NCBI GenBank assembly: GCA_029582155.1
Contig: CM055895.1
Location: forward strand, 54,750,464-54,814,463
Source of the DNA: Panopea generosa
Taxonomy: Eukaryota; Mollusca; Bivalvia; Adapedonta; Hiatellidae
Length of the DNA stretch: 64,000 nucleotides
Direction of reading: 5' to 3'
Shown: in pieces, positions 34,691 through 46,182 of the stretch
How positions within the stretch are numbered: the first letter of the stretch is position 1
Layout of the letters: every line of letters begins with the position of its first letter
Notes under the pieces: model-generated
Database searches by the model: none
What the model was told of the DNA's origin: nothing
The model's input: the letters and a program-made list of their open reading frames with translations, nothing else
Translations under genes and position numbers: made by a program

Positions 34691-36126
34691 TTCAACTTAA
34701 TTCAGTATGTTGAAGACAGTTTATGAAATATTTCAATGGTTAGATGAGAATTAAAGCAGGCACCTAACCACCAGGAAAATTATTTCCATTAACGGATTTA
34801 ACTATAATTGTTTAACAAATTCCTGATAAGCCTAAACTCCTAAAATTTCCATAAATGACGAGTTGGCGACAGGAAGTATCTTTCCTGAAGTAGTATCAAT
34901 ACACTTTAAAAATTAGGACAATTTATTCTGAGTGGTCTATTTTGAAAGTGTTACACAATGACAGGGAAGCAAATATCATGGGACAATCATGTCACCCTAC
35001 ACTGATCGAATAAAACATTCATTTCATTTTAAAACATTATTCTCTCAGATTTTCTTGATATCGGATACGTCTGTGTTACGTATTTTCAATGCAGCTACTA
35101 ATGTTCTGTCATTTTTTTAAAAAAAAAATCTTTAAATTTCGTTTTAATACTTGAATAACATCTTCTACATTTTCATTTTTTCTGTCAAGGTTCCTTGTCC
35201 GCCTGATTTTCTAGAAAACCAGAATATCGGTTCATGCTGCTTTATAAACAGAAGACAGGCTATTGCACTGCAGTAGTGAAACTGACGAGATTGGTAATAT
35301 TAAATGAATGCAAAGTAGATTTCCCCATTTCCTCATTCTCCAAAGACATGTTGTCGATAACGATCTGTGCTTCAAGAATAAACGCGAACTGCGATGCGTC
35401 AGACTGTTTAAACGTTAAGTGATATTAGCAAATGGTAAATAAAGTCTAAATTACGATATAAAACTAAGCAATACAATAACTGCCTCTCTTCGTGCTTTTG
35501 CTAGTGCCACTAGACGAAATCTGAGACAATTTTAAGTTTTTAAAATACACGTAACGGTCATTTAACGTATGCTTTAAGATTGTTTTTGCAGAAGAAATGT
35601 ATTTTAGGTCTGCTACAATGTACCTAAACTACTAAGATTTAGATATTAATTGCTTATTATGATATGAATATGGCAGCTGTTTCTGTAGAAATATAGCTAT
35701 TTTAACTTAATTTGATGAAGGTTACAACATATTTCAAAAGAACACTTAAAAAACGTAATTTATAGTAATGAAACAAATACTGCATCCTTCCAAAACCATA
35801 GAAATAAGATAGGGGCTAAGTGCAAAACGGGTCTAACTCAATATAGACACAGACGATATATAGGCTAGGTTAGTGCTAAATCTTTGAATATTACTTATGA
35901 AAATCTGATAAACTGTAAATTATATTTTCAATATGATAACTGCAGTTCGTTTCCAGGCCAGACAGTAGACCATATGTCTGTTTTGGGGTTTTCAATTTTA
36001 GTGCATTTGAATTTAACACATGTAATTATCAGTTATTTAGGTATACTGATTTTGTTGACGTCCCTACACTGTCACAGATACCAATGCTATCTAGTGTTAT
36101 ATATATGTACATCCGACACAAAATAA
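34691..36126. other. AT-rich unique sequence, no gene seen
   Basis: Short frames at 35234-35422 and 35884-36126 (plus) have no recognisable motif. Confidence 0.45.
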
Positions 36127-36522
36127 AGTTTCTTGTATCTCGTTTTATGTATCTTGTAACTTGTTTATTGTATCTTGTATCTTGTATCTTGTATATTGTA
36201 TCGTGTAACTTGTAATGTGTATCTTGTAACTTGTATATTGTATATTGTATATTGTATATTGTACCGTGTAACTTGTATCGTGTATCTTGTAACTTGTATA
36301 GTGTATATTGTATCTTGTAACTTGTATATTGTATCTTGTATCTTGTAACTTGGATATTGTAACTTGTACCTTCTATATTGTATCTTGTATATTGTATCTT
36401 GTAACTTGTAACTTAGATATTGTAACTTGTATCTTGTATCTTGTATCTTGTACCTTATATCGTGTATCTTGTAACTTGTATCTTGTAACTTGTACTTTGT
36501 ATATTGTATCTTGTATAATGTT
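36127..36522. repeat. (CTTGTAT)n / (CTTGTAAC)n satellite, about 400 bp
   Basis: Heptamers CTTGTAT mixed with CTTGTAAC, TATTGTA and CGTGTAT variants. Its complement, (GATACAA)n, is a major component of the 24895-25676 array. The Cys/Leu-rich frames here are artefacts. Confidence 0.95.
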
Positions 36523-37114
36523 GCCTAGTGGAATCTCTGGTTGGCGTACATAGATATGCCAGCCGTATAGATATGGTTTCGAAAACATAATCATAAACAT
36601 ACCTCTGATAACTAAATAAAATAAAAGTATTGGCAAACAAAATCGCAGTAAAATTCAAGAACACAAAGTTTTATTATTGTTACAGAACAGAATGTGTTAT
36701 CCTACTATTGCTGGAAAGAAAATTAGACGTAATTACGATTGTATTCCATGTCCGGAAGTGTTATATATTCGTGGCATTGTCCTTATGACCTAGACCGGTC
36801 CCTGACCACTGGTATAAAACCAATAGCTAATCAGCATAAAGATCGGTGTAGGTGGACACTTGCGCACTTATTAATAATTAACTATTAATCTATATAAGTG
36901 CTTTGGGCACCATGTGTAGTCATTTGTATTTGTAGAAATGTTATAGATTTTTATTTGAGCAACCCAACTGGACTATTTGTAATTGATTGGTAATTTACAA
37001 TAGTATTATTGATTGTTCAAGTAAATATAAGTAAGGCAATATGTAACCAAGATAGCATGCAATAAAGAACACAGTCATCAAAACAGCACAAACACACCTT
37101 ATATACAAACTAAT
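36523..37114. other. Unique sequence
   Basis: Nothing recognised. Confidence 0.5.
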
Positions 37115-37409
37115 CTAAATAATCTACCTACCTACCTATCTAAACTCCCACCTACCTACCTACCTACCTACCTACCTACCTACCTACCTACCTACCTACC
37201 TACCTACCTACCTACCTACCTACCTACCTACCTACCTACCTACCTACCTACCTACCTACCTACCTACCTACCTACCTACCTACCTACCTACTACCTACCC
37301 ACCTACCTACCCACCCACCCACCTACCCACCTACCCACCTACCTACCTACCTACCTACCTACCTACACACCCACCTACCTACCTACCTACCCACCTACCT
37401 ACTTACCTC
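37115..37409. repeat. (ACCT)n tetranucleotide microsatellite, about 290 bp
   Basis: Nearly perfect from 37149 to 37291 (about 36 units), then interrupted by CCCACC variants. The long pure run suggests recent expansion. Confidence 0.97.
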
Positions 37410-39890
37410 GATCGACTAATTGACGAAAAAACAACACTCATTACTGGCCCATCCAGGACACGGAATCGAGAGTGATTCATAATAAAAAAACGCTCCGAAA
37501 ATTCTGCACAATTGAGCTAAATTAAATTGCTAAACTATTACAAATGATAGCCTACATTTAGATGCATCTGTACGTATGCTGCAAACATCAACGTTATACT
37601 ATCGTACATACGTAACATGGCAAAATAGATATTATAATACATACAGCAATATCAAAAATGTTTAGCATGTGGCAACATCAATACATATAATTATAAAGCA
37701 TATACATATAGCAACGTCAATAAATATTAATATTCATGTAATGTAACATAATGTCAATATATATGATTGCTATCACGTGATACAATAGATGTTCATACAA
37801 GTATTCCCGACATTACGTCTGTAGTGTATGGAAGACATTCAGCAGGCTATAGATGGATCCTTTTTAGATCTTGCGTTTCACATTTGCATAAAATGTCGTT
37901 TACAGTGGTCAACAACAGTTTAACAACACATTTATTTGGAAGCTATCGGTTGTCCCTTAAATAGAACTAAATATCACTTAAAGAGAATTTCATAATAACA
38001 TAAAGATAAGACGATATGACGCAATCATATTAATTTCATGTGTTTAACTTTTTAGCAGTAAGATAAAAAAATTTTTTTAAAAAAGCACTTTTTGTGTATG
38101 CGCTTTTACAATAAAGGAAACATTGAAGATACGCACACAAACGGGTTTAAGTGGGATTTAAGCAATGATAATCACAGGTCATAATTATCATTATACATGT
38201 ACTCATTTTTTAAATAACACCTCTTTAGATACACACTGTTATGTATACGTTTATCTGTTGAAAGCCCCATATAGTTCTACCTCCGGCATGGAGAAATTAT
38301 GGGTGTGTTGGTTATGTGAACCTGTATGTTAGGTTTCTGTGTGATAAAACGATATTTACCAACTGCTTTAGCCTGCTGATGATTTATATATGTACAAACA
38401 TGTATGTGTGTGCATGAAACCATTAGTCTTCCCTAAAATTTCAAATATTTGCCAGTTGGAGTTAAACTGTTTTTAAACTCCCTATAACAAACACATTTGG
38501 GAAAATTTTAACTTTGCTTAATTGCCAAATCATTACAATAACAATGTAGTGGTGACTGTGCAATTTGAAAAAAGGCTCTCTAAACTGGATGATGCCCCCA
38601 GAGCGGCCATACTGATTTTGGTATGGCAGTTTGGGCTTTGGTAAGGAATGTTGAATAATCACAAAATAAAGACATTGTATCAATTACATTGTCATTTTAC
38701 ACAACATTCCGTCATAAGTAAATAGGTACGAAATGACGTATGTTGCTGTAGACAGCTGTGATGTATATTACCGTGTAAACATCTTGTAATCGAATAGCCT
38801 TCTGTTTTTCGAAATTGAACACGTGCCGTCAAACACTTTATTTATCTAAAGGTTAATTTGACCCTGGAGTTTTTTTTCTCCGCCAGACAATTGTAAAAAC
38901 ATAGCTTAATCTGTTAACATGGATATTTGATCGTTCAGTATAACAGTGTCGACGCTGCTTTAGTTACTGTGTACTTGGAATGCTCATATCGTTACATGTT
39001 CTTACTTTCATCTATAATTCAGTTTTTGAATACTTTTAATTGTCTTAAAGGTAAAAAAAGTAAACATTTTTTGTTCAAATAAAACCAAATATTTCTAAAC
39101 CAGTCAGATTGCAACAGCGCGGCGACAGCTTAAAATGTAAACTATAAAACGGTAGGTTTATTATTAAAGGCAGTTTATCAGGCAAAAAATATGAGTATCT
39201 TAAAAAGCAGAGTTAGTTTTAAATGGATACAAAACATCCCATAACCATATTAAATAAATAAAATCTGAATGTTTTTGCATTATAAGTCCATCAAAAACAT
39301 TACAGATATTTTAATCTTCACATTGTCATCCGGTTTCTTTCTGAGATGAAGCAAATTCTGCAATATGTGAATCAGTATGACCGAAAGAAACTAAAATGAA
39401 ATCACGATATTTTATTGAATACGTCACAAAATACGTTGCAAATCTGTTTTAATCATACATGTACCTGGACCCGCAGGCCAACTTAGGAACCCCTTTTCAT
39501 ATAATATCTTGGTCTGTTTAAATAGATATCACTACAGCAAAATGGAGTCAGTGAGTATACAGATGTATATATATACATGATATGTTTGGGAAAATGCATT
39601 TAGAAAATTTCAAAATTTGAAAAATCGTGATATATTTCCTTTAAAATATCAAAATGAAAACAAACAATAAATCATATAAATTATACATAAAAGCACATCG
39701 GCTACAAAACAATTATACAAACATTTATCGCCTTGTTTATTCATTAGTTTTGCATCTATAACATGTGTTTGTTATTAAAATACCTAGTGTTTGCTTTTGT
39801 TTCCTTTAACGAATATACACTGATTTGCACCTATTATATATAAAATATGTATAATATATCATCAACATTTAAAACTATGGTAATCTCCTA
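37410..39890. other. AT-rich unique sequence, no gene seen
   Basis: Short frames at 37767-37964 (plus) and 38462-38683 (minus) have no motif. Confidence 0.45.
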
Positions 39891-39891
39891 G

Positions 39892-40365
39892 CTAAGTCGT
39901 TATACGTGTAATGCGTCTAACTATCAATCCAAGGGTAATGAGTTTGAATCCCTGCCAGGTCAGTTTCCGTTATGTTTGATATACGGTATTGCGTCTCATT
40001 CTTATTTGTCTATCACCGCTGATTCAAGTGGGAATGTTATCACTTAGTTTCGGAAATGGGATGTGCTCGAATAATGGTTGACCTTTCAGGATCCCAGGAA
40101 ACAGTGGTTCGGTTCTGATCGTCTGTTAGCCCTCGATCAAGATCCATGAAACAATGATTAGGTTAACTAGTCGGCTTGTAGCTCTCGATAACATACAGCT
40201 TATGCTAAAGTTAACAGTTACTTGTGGAAATGGGGTGTACTCGAATATATATTAGTTGACCTTTCAGGATCCTAGGAAACAGTGGTTTGGTTAATTGATC
40301 GTCTGTTAGCCCTCGATGGCATAAAAATGACGCTTAATATTCAATCAATCAATCAATCAATCAAT
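39892..40365 (+). mobile_element. tRNA-derived SINE, family D, copy 1 with internal duplication
   Basis: The head has box-B-like GAGTTTGAATCCCTGCCAGG. The body has TTGCGTCTCATTCTTATTTG. The 3' end is TGTTAGCCCTCGATGGCATA followed by ATGACGCTTAATATTCAATC and (AATC)n. The segment GAAATGGGATGTGCTCGAAT ... CTGTTAGCCCTCGAT (about 40054-40136) recurs as GAAATGGGGTGTACTCGAAT ... at about 40228-40317, so the 3' body is duplicated within this copy. Confidence 0.75.
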
Positions 40366-40456
40366 TTCATGCGATATCACATTAATGTATATGTATATTT
40401 TTATTAGGTCCATTTGACCAGGTGTATTCTGTTGAATTGCATATTTGTATAGCATA

Positions 40457-40897
40457 CACTCAGGGACTTTGAAAAACGCACCACTTACATTCAGGTAATT
40501 TTTGTGCAGAAAATGATATTATCATCATCGATTCAAAAAAAGTTTATATACGTTAAGAGTGATATGTATGTCTTCTACTGTCAAAGTTACATGACTTAGA
40601 ATTTTATGCATGTTTTTCCATTTTTCGAAGCTACCCACAAGAGTGAAAATTCACAGACGTCAATAACGAGTGTATGAACCATTCGTCTGGATACATGCAA
40701 TGCAAAAGGATCGCCTGTGAATGTTCACTTTTATGAGTAACTTCGAAAAATGGAAAAAAAATTCAAGTCTCGGTTTTGACAGTTCAAGACAGAGATGGGA
40801 CTATTAACGTATATAATTTTTTTATTTAAAATCGGATGACTTTTTCTGCACAAAAAATAACTGAATGAAGGTTGTGTATTTTCAAAGTCCCTGAATG
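40457..40897. mobile_element. Fold-back MITE with TA target duplication
   Basis: Seen: termini CACTCAGGGACTTTGAAAA (40457) and, inverted, CATTCAGGGACTTTGAAAA (ending 40897), flanked by TA on both sides (40455-40456, 40898-40899). Similarity between arms continues inward for roughly 180-200 bp (shared words TTTTTGTGCAGAAAA, TTATATACGTTAA, CCATTTTTCGAAG, AAAAGTGAA), leaving a loop of about 50 bp. TA duplication points to Tc1/mariner-type mobilisation (inference). No coding capacity; the 40731-40913 frame is a by-product. Confidence 0.9.
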
Positions 40898-40926
40898 TAT
40901 TATACATGTACACATGTTACTATAAT

Positions 40927-40934
40927 TAACATTT

Positions 40935-41003
<69 letters not shown>

Positions 41004-41041
41004 TTGCTTGCTTGCTTGCTTACTTACTTACTTACTTACTG
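40927..41041. repeat. (TTAC)n(TTGC)n(TTAC)n compound microsatellite
   Basis: (CTTA) units flank a central (CTTG) block with one GTTT interruption. The symmetrical compound layout suggests a point mutation in one unit that spread inside the array. Starts 30 bp beyond the MITE. Confidence 0.95.
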
Positions 41042-41746
41042 GTAACCCAACTACTTGCAAACAAAGACAATCTGTTATTTACCTTTGTTCTAAGATAATG
41101 AACGTAACAACAAAGGTATTTTATATAAGCATCAGAAATAGCAGTAATTCTGGTCGCACATTGCATAAACAGTTATTTTAAGACATAATTTCTTTGTATT
41201 TTAGTTATGTAATCATGTACGTCTTCATACCTGACCATAAGTTATATGATAACAGCAGTGTGTTCTCAATTACCATTTGTTATGTTTAAAATAACACCTG
41301 GCAGCAAAGGTATGTCAACAAAATTTATCACAATATGTCACATCCGCGTGTGTCAGTGTGTGTTTTTAGTGCAACAGCTCATACGAACAAATGGTATTTC
41401 CTTCCATGTCTGCATGTTTAATAAACAAAACAGGTTCAAAGAGATACCTTACATACAAATGTGTATATGCTTTCTTGGTTTGTTTATAAAGCAATAGCTA
41501 CAAAACGAAACATGTATAACGTGTCTTATTCGATATGATAAGCCAATGGAATTGACATGGTGTGATAATGCGCACGATGTAATTTGAGACTTATAATGTA
41601 TTCTACTCTTATGGATCTGTTGTGAGAATCATTTTATGATAATTGCTCCTTATAATATTTTAGAAATATATTTCATTTGATAATTAATATATTTCGATTC
41701 TCAAATTAAAATGCTTTCACATTAGTATCACAATATTTTTAGTAAA
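41042..41746. other. AT-rich unique sequence
   Basis: An unremarkable frame 41246-41497 (plus). Nothing recognised. Confidence 0.45.
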
Positions 41747-41755
41747 TTGCTATTG

Positions 41756-41807
<52 letters not shown>

Positions 41808-41830
41808 TACTACTACTTCTACTACTACTT

Positions 41831-41880
<50 letters not shown>

Positions 41881-41917
41881 GCTACTGCTACAATTAGTAT
41901 TTATAATACTACTACCA

Positions 41918-41956
<39 letters not shown>

Positions 41957-41957
41957 T

Positions 41958-42001
<44 letters not shown>

Positions 42002-42023
42002 TTACTACTACTACTACTACTAT

Positions 42024-42060
<37 letters not shown>

Positions 42061-42083
42061 TCTTCTTCTACTACTACTACTAC

Positions 42084-42115
<32 letters not shown>

Positions 42116-42246
42116 TTACTACTACTGCAACTACTACAATTAGTATTTCTACTACTACTACTAATACTACTACTACCACTCCTACTACTTCTACTGCTTC
42201 TACTACAACTTTTACTTCTTCTACTGCTACTTTGTCTACTACTACG
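41747..42246. repeat. (CTA)n trinucleotide microsatellite, about 500 bp
   Basis: CTA repeats with scattered CTT, ATT, CTG and CCA interruptions. Two internal segments, CTACAATTAGTATTTATAAT (41888) and ACTACAATTAGTATTTCTAC (42131), share a non-repeat island, indicating that a roughly 245-bp block was duplicated within the array. Poly-Leu and poly-Val frames are artefacts. Confidence 0.97.
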
Positions 42247-42929
42247 TGTTCAATCATATTGTACCATAACTTATGTTATACTCCATATAATCCTCCTATT
42301 TTCTCCTTAAACATACTTCACTCCTTATTCGTCATTCCATCGGAATTTAGCTAATTAAGTAGTGTTATTTACACCTCAAAAATTAATTAATTGAATAATA
42401 CATTCAGTATATAATTTTATTTTTTTTCACTTCTTACATTATTTGCATCTGTTCATAATAGCTCGTTTTTTGTCGTCTAAAACGACGTGAAATAGTATTA
42501 GTGCATGTTCCGTTCGGGTGGATAAAAGCATGTCGTTAGTTCAGTTTTACCCTAAGCCAATTTTAACAAAACAGCTACAGTTTGTTCGGTGTTTAAGTAC
42601 ACTGTGAACATTTGAATGAAAACAAAATAAGACAAAGCGAGTGTACAAATCGAGTGCACTGTCTAAACAGATACATAAATGGAAATCCCCTGACAACGAA
42701 CACATATTAAGAACATGTCATGACATACGTATACCTCAGATAACTAGTTTTTCAATAACAAATCCTCAAAGCTGTGGCCTTGCACATATTTTAACACATA
42801 AATAATTGATTGAGGTTTCAAACTGAAGTATGGAACGCTTTTAACAAATGTGTTTATTGTGATTTACAGAAATTCCTGAGTAGAACCAGTTGGCAACAGC
42901 TTATCCAATACACCATATATGGATAAGCA
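42247..42929. other. AT-rich unique sequence
   Basis: Nothing recognised. Confidence 0.5.
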
Positions 42930-42933
42930 TTAA

Positions 42934-43425
42934 AGCAACACATCCACGTTTGAACTTTTTAAAAAAAAAAAATTAATTGAGTTATGAGCACATTTCCCAT
43001 ACAAACATATGATCAATTTGCTGTATATGAGCATATAAACACAATCCCGAACAAAATGATGCCCAAATTATAATGCGTGACTAACACTTTATAAAACAAG
43101 CGTGTAACTCACCTGAGTCAAAAAAAATTGTCAAAATGACTTTTAAGGCAGGTAAAGTACACTACGCACTAAAACGTGAAGTTTTTTAATACGACTCGCA
43201 TAATTCAATTTGAAGCCAAGTTGGAATCCTCGGCAATTTAAAAATAATTTATAAAGCGTTTGTCACGCTTTATAATTTGAACATCTTTTTTTATAATTCT
43301 AAAGCGTTCTGGATAGTGTTTGTTAGCACATATACAGCTCACTGACCATATATTTATGTATGGGAAATGTGCTCACAACTCAACTGAATTTTTTTTTAAA
43401 AAAGTTTAAACGTGGATGTGTTGCT
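42934..43425. mobile_element. Long-inverted-repeat element flanked by TTAA
   Basis: Seen: AGCAACACATCCACGTTT at 42934 and its exact complement ending at 43425, each preceded/followed by TTAA (42930-42933, 43426-43429). Arms match imperfectly for about 165 bp (shared words GAGCACATTTCCCATACA, GCTGTATATG, AAATTATAA(T/A)GCGTGAC). The right arm holds a perfect 10-bp hairpin, TTATAAAGCG loop TTTGTCA stem CGCTTTATAA. TTAA duplication is the hallmark of piggyBac-type elements (established); assignment to that superfamily is inference because no transposase is present. Confidence 0.8.
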
Positions 43426-43511
43426 TTAAAGAGCATTTCACGGACTTTGGCTTCGGATGGTCAACTCTCTCTTCCCCATTGCCGTGTTAGTGAATGCAAC
43501 TGTGTATTATA

Positions 43512-43792
43512 ATGATTGATTGAGTGATTGAATATTTAGCGTCATTTTATGCCATCGAGGGCTAACAGATGATCAGTTAACCTTACCACTGTTTCCTTGG
43601 TTCCTGGAATGTTAACCAGTCCTCGAACACACCCCATCTTGCAGGTAACTGATAACTTTCCAACATCAATCAGCGATGAAAGACGGATGAGAATGAGAAG
43701 CAATGTCGTATAGCAACCATCACGGAGACTGCGGCCGGGCGGGGATTCGAACTTACGATCCATGGATTGATATTCAGACGCACTAACGAAAA
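43512..43792 (-). mobile_element. tRNA-derived SINE, family D, copy 2
   Basis: On the minus strand: head with GATCGTAAGTTCGAATCCCC, body TTGCTTCTCATTCTCATCCG, 3' end CTGTTAGCCCTCGATGGCAT, ATGACGCTAAATATTCAATC and tail (AATC)n. It lacks the internal duplication of copy 1, so it shows the simpler arrangement. The 43542-43763 frame is a by-product. Confidence 0.8.
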
Positions 43793-43880
43793 CAGAACAT
43801 GAACGTTATATCATTGTAAGAAAATGTGGTTGGATATTAAGATAATAAATATTAGAAACATAAGGTATTACAAAATAAAC

Positions 43881-44195
43881 CGCGGCGTGGTCTAGTGGTA
43901 GAGCGTTCGCCTCGCATGCGGAAGGTCGTGTGTTCAATCCCCGGCCGGGTCATACCAAAGACTTTAAACATGATACTAGAAGCTTCCTCGCTTGACGCTC
44001 AGCATTTAGAGGAGAGTTCTAGGTTTGGTCGGCCCGGTATCAGTATAATGTGACTGGGTGGGGTACCATACCATGTGACTGCGGCATGATACTCCAGTGT
44101 GACAGCGCTTAGAATACTGTCTAAAGTAGACACCGTCGCGATATGACTGAACAATTGTTGAAAGCGACGCTAAACTCCATACAACAACAACAACT
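43881..44195 (+). mobile_element. SINE-A copy 4 with perfect 11-bp target duplication
   Basis: Reference copy. Head GGCGTGGTCTAGTGGTAGAG, CGTTCGCCTCGCATGCGGAA and box-B-like GGTCGTGTGTTCAATCCCC. The anticodon-like stem CCGC/GCGG with loop CTCGCAT would present CGC. Body AGAAGCTTCCTCGCTTGACG, AATGTGACTGGGTGGGGTAC, GTAGACACCGTCGCGATATG. End GCGACGCTAAACTCCATACA then (ACA)n. ACAAAATAAAC at 43870-43880 recurs at 44196-44206, a target-site duplication proving insertion by target-primed reverse transcription. Likely transcribed by RNA polymerase III when active. Confidence 0.95.
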
Positions 44196-44206
44196 ACAAA
44201 ATAAAC

Positions 44207-45017
44207 ACAACACAACAATATCTCGTATGTCCATTTAACCAATTTTTCGAAAAATTGAATGTATTGACTTAACTGAAACTTAAAATTTATCAGTAAAATG
44301 TTATTCTCATTTCATGTCAATCTGTGATTTCATTTCGGAATAACGCACTAGTGTGTGTATTAAATAGCATTGGTCTTTAAGTTGAAATAAATTATGACAA
44401 TTTGTACATTTCCATTTAATCTATTGCGCATTCCAATTGATTATCGTCTGAATTCAGGTTAAGGTAAGATAACGCCGAAAACAGTAAAAAACATTGTTGA
44501 AAAATCTACTAAAAATCCAATCAATTTTGTCATCCAGGAAGCTTTTAAACTGTTATCAGTTTGTTAGATAATCAAAGAGAATAAAAGCAATTAATACAAA
44601 TGGGTTATTTAAAAAGAGTGGTTTGGACACAAATTGATATCGGGATTTACAGTGGACTAAATATCTTCAGTATACGTTACTAGCAATAACACTCAAAGAA
44701 AATTGGCATTTACCATTTACTTGAATATTAGTCGTACAACTTGGACAAAGGCATAGTAATTGCTTATAATAATGCCAAAGGGACTTTCAGATGAAGCGTA
44801 TTTTGAATTCGGGAACTTAAGATATGCCCATATGGACGTCTAGACGGCGGTGAATCGACAGTAGGACAAATCAAGTATTGCAATTTATCCAATAATGCCA
44901 AATGTATCCCTAAAAATGTCAAATAATGGCAATTATCCGAGAGTAAGGAATCATACAATAAACATTATACGGTTTACATAAGAATGTAAATTATATTAAT
45001 ATTACAGAGAGTTGTAG
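44207..45017. other. AT-rich unique sequence
   Basis: Nothing recognised. Confidence 0.5.
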
Positions 45018-45313
45018 TGTATGGTGTTTAGCGTCGCTTCCAATAATTTTTCAATTAGATCGCAACGGTGACAATTTCAGACAGTATTCTAAGCGTTGCC
45101 GCACTGAGGTATCATGCCACAGACCCATGGTGTGATACCCCACACAGTCACATTATACTGACACCGGGCCGACCATACCTAGAACTATGCTCTAAAAGCT
45201 GCGCGCCAAGCGAGGAAGCTTCTAGTACCATTTTTCAAGTCTTTGGTATGACCTGACCGGGAAGCGAACCCACGACATGCGAGGCGAACGCTCTGCCTCT
45301 AGACCACCGCTGT
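45018..45313 (-). mobile_element. SINE-A copy 5
   Basis: Near-full-length minus-strand copy: head with AGAGCGTTCGCCTCGCATG (part of box B lost), body landmarks present, 3' end GCGACGCTAAACACCATAC. The GTAGACACC block is damaged. Confidence 0.9.
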
Positions 45314-45832
45314 TGTTTTATTACAAACGGAATAACTTAAGCGTGTAATATTGTTGTTTATGGTGACATCATTATATTTATATCGTTTATTGATCATGAC
45401 ATGACGGTCTAACGTTAATGACAGAATTGCCTACTGGCTTGGGGCAACACATGCCCAGGCAATTTGTTTTCGTTCTTTTGTTGTCAACATGGATATTGTG
45501 TTGTCGACACTGTATCAGTAAGCGTATACAAATATTTAAAAATGTTTTTTGAACAAGCTGTCATCGCCTTTCATTCCTTTAAGTAACATTACAATATTAC
45601 AATATGAATATGTTAATGGTGCCGTATTTATAAGAGAATATTCTGGCGGAATATTTTTATTTGCACTGTCCTGTCATGCCTTATAATGTGAGGGTGGAGA
45701 AGAGTGAGGTTTGGTACATCCGGAAGTCAGGTTTAAGCTCTTCAGTTTCTACAATGTGTTTTATAATGTATATTGAACCTTCATGTTAAGAATTGAAACT
45801 TGATAATTCAACTCTATAAACTATGAAAAATC
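45314..45832. other. Unique sequence
   Basis: Nothing recognised. Confidence 0.5.
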
Positions 45833-46182
45833 ACTCATTCTCATCCATTCAAACATTAACTCCCATTCTCACCCATTCACATCTATTCTCATCCATTCTC
45901 ATCCATTCTAACACATTATCTCCCATTCTCACCCATTCTCATCCATTCTAATACATTATCTCCCATTCTCATCCGTTCTCACCCATTATCACCCATTATC
46001 ACATAGTCTCATCTATTCTCACCCTTTCTCACCCATTCTTATTCATTCTTAGATATTATCATCCATTCTGATTCATTCTCACATATTCTTATCTATTCTC
46101 ACCAATTATGATCCATTCTCACCCGTTCCCATCCATTCTTGCATATTCTCTTCCATTCTCATTCATTCTCACACATTCTGAA
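45833..46182. repeat. 10-bp minisatellite (CATTCTCACC)n
   Basis: About 34 units of CATTCTCA(C/T)C with variants CATTATCTCC and CATTCTAACA. Two copies of the longer phrase CATTCTAA(C/T)ACATTATCTC show multi-unit duplication. Confidence 0.95.

Noticed and set aside
41747..42310. 187-codon poly-leucine frame
   Set aside because: Pure translation of the (CTA)n microsatellite.
43884..43955. Possible true tRNA gene (and the similar heads of other SINE-A copies)
   Set aside because: Acceptor stem does not close and the sequence continues into a conserved SINE body at every copy.
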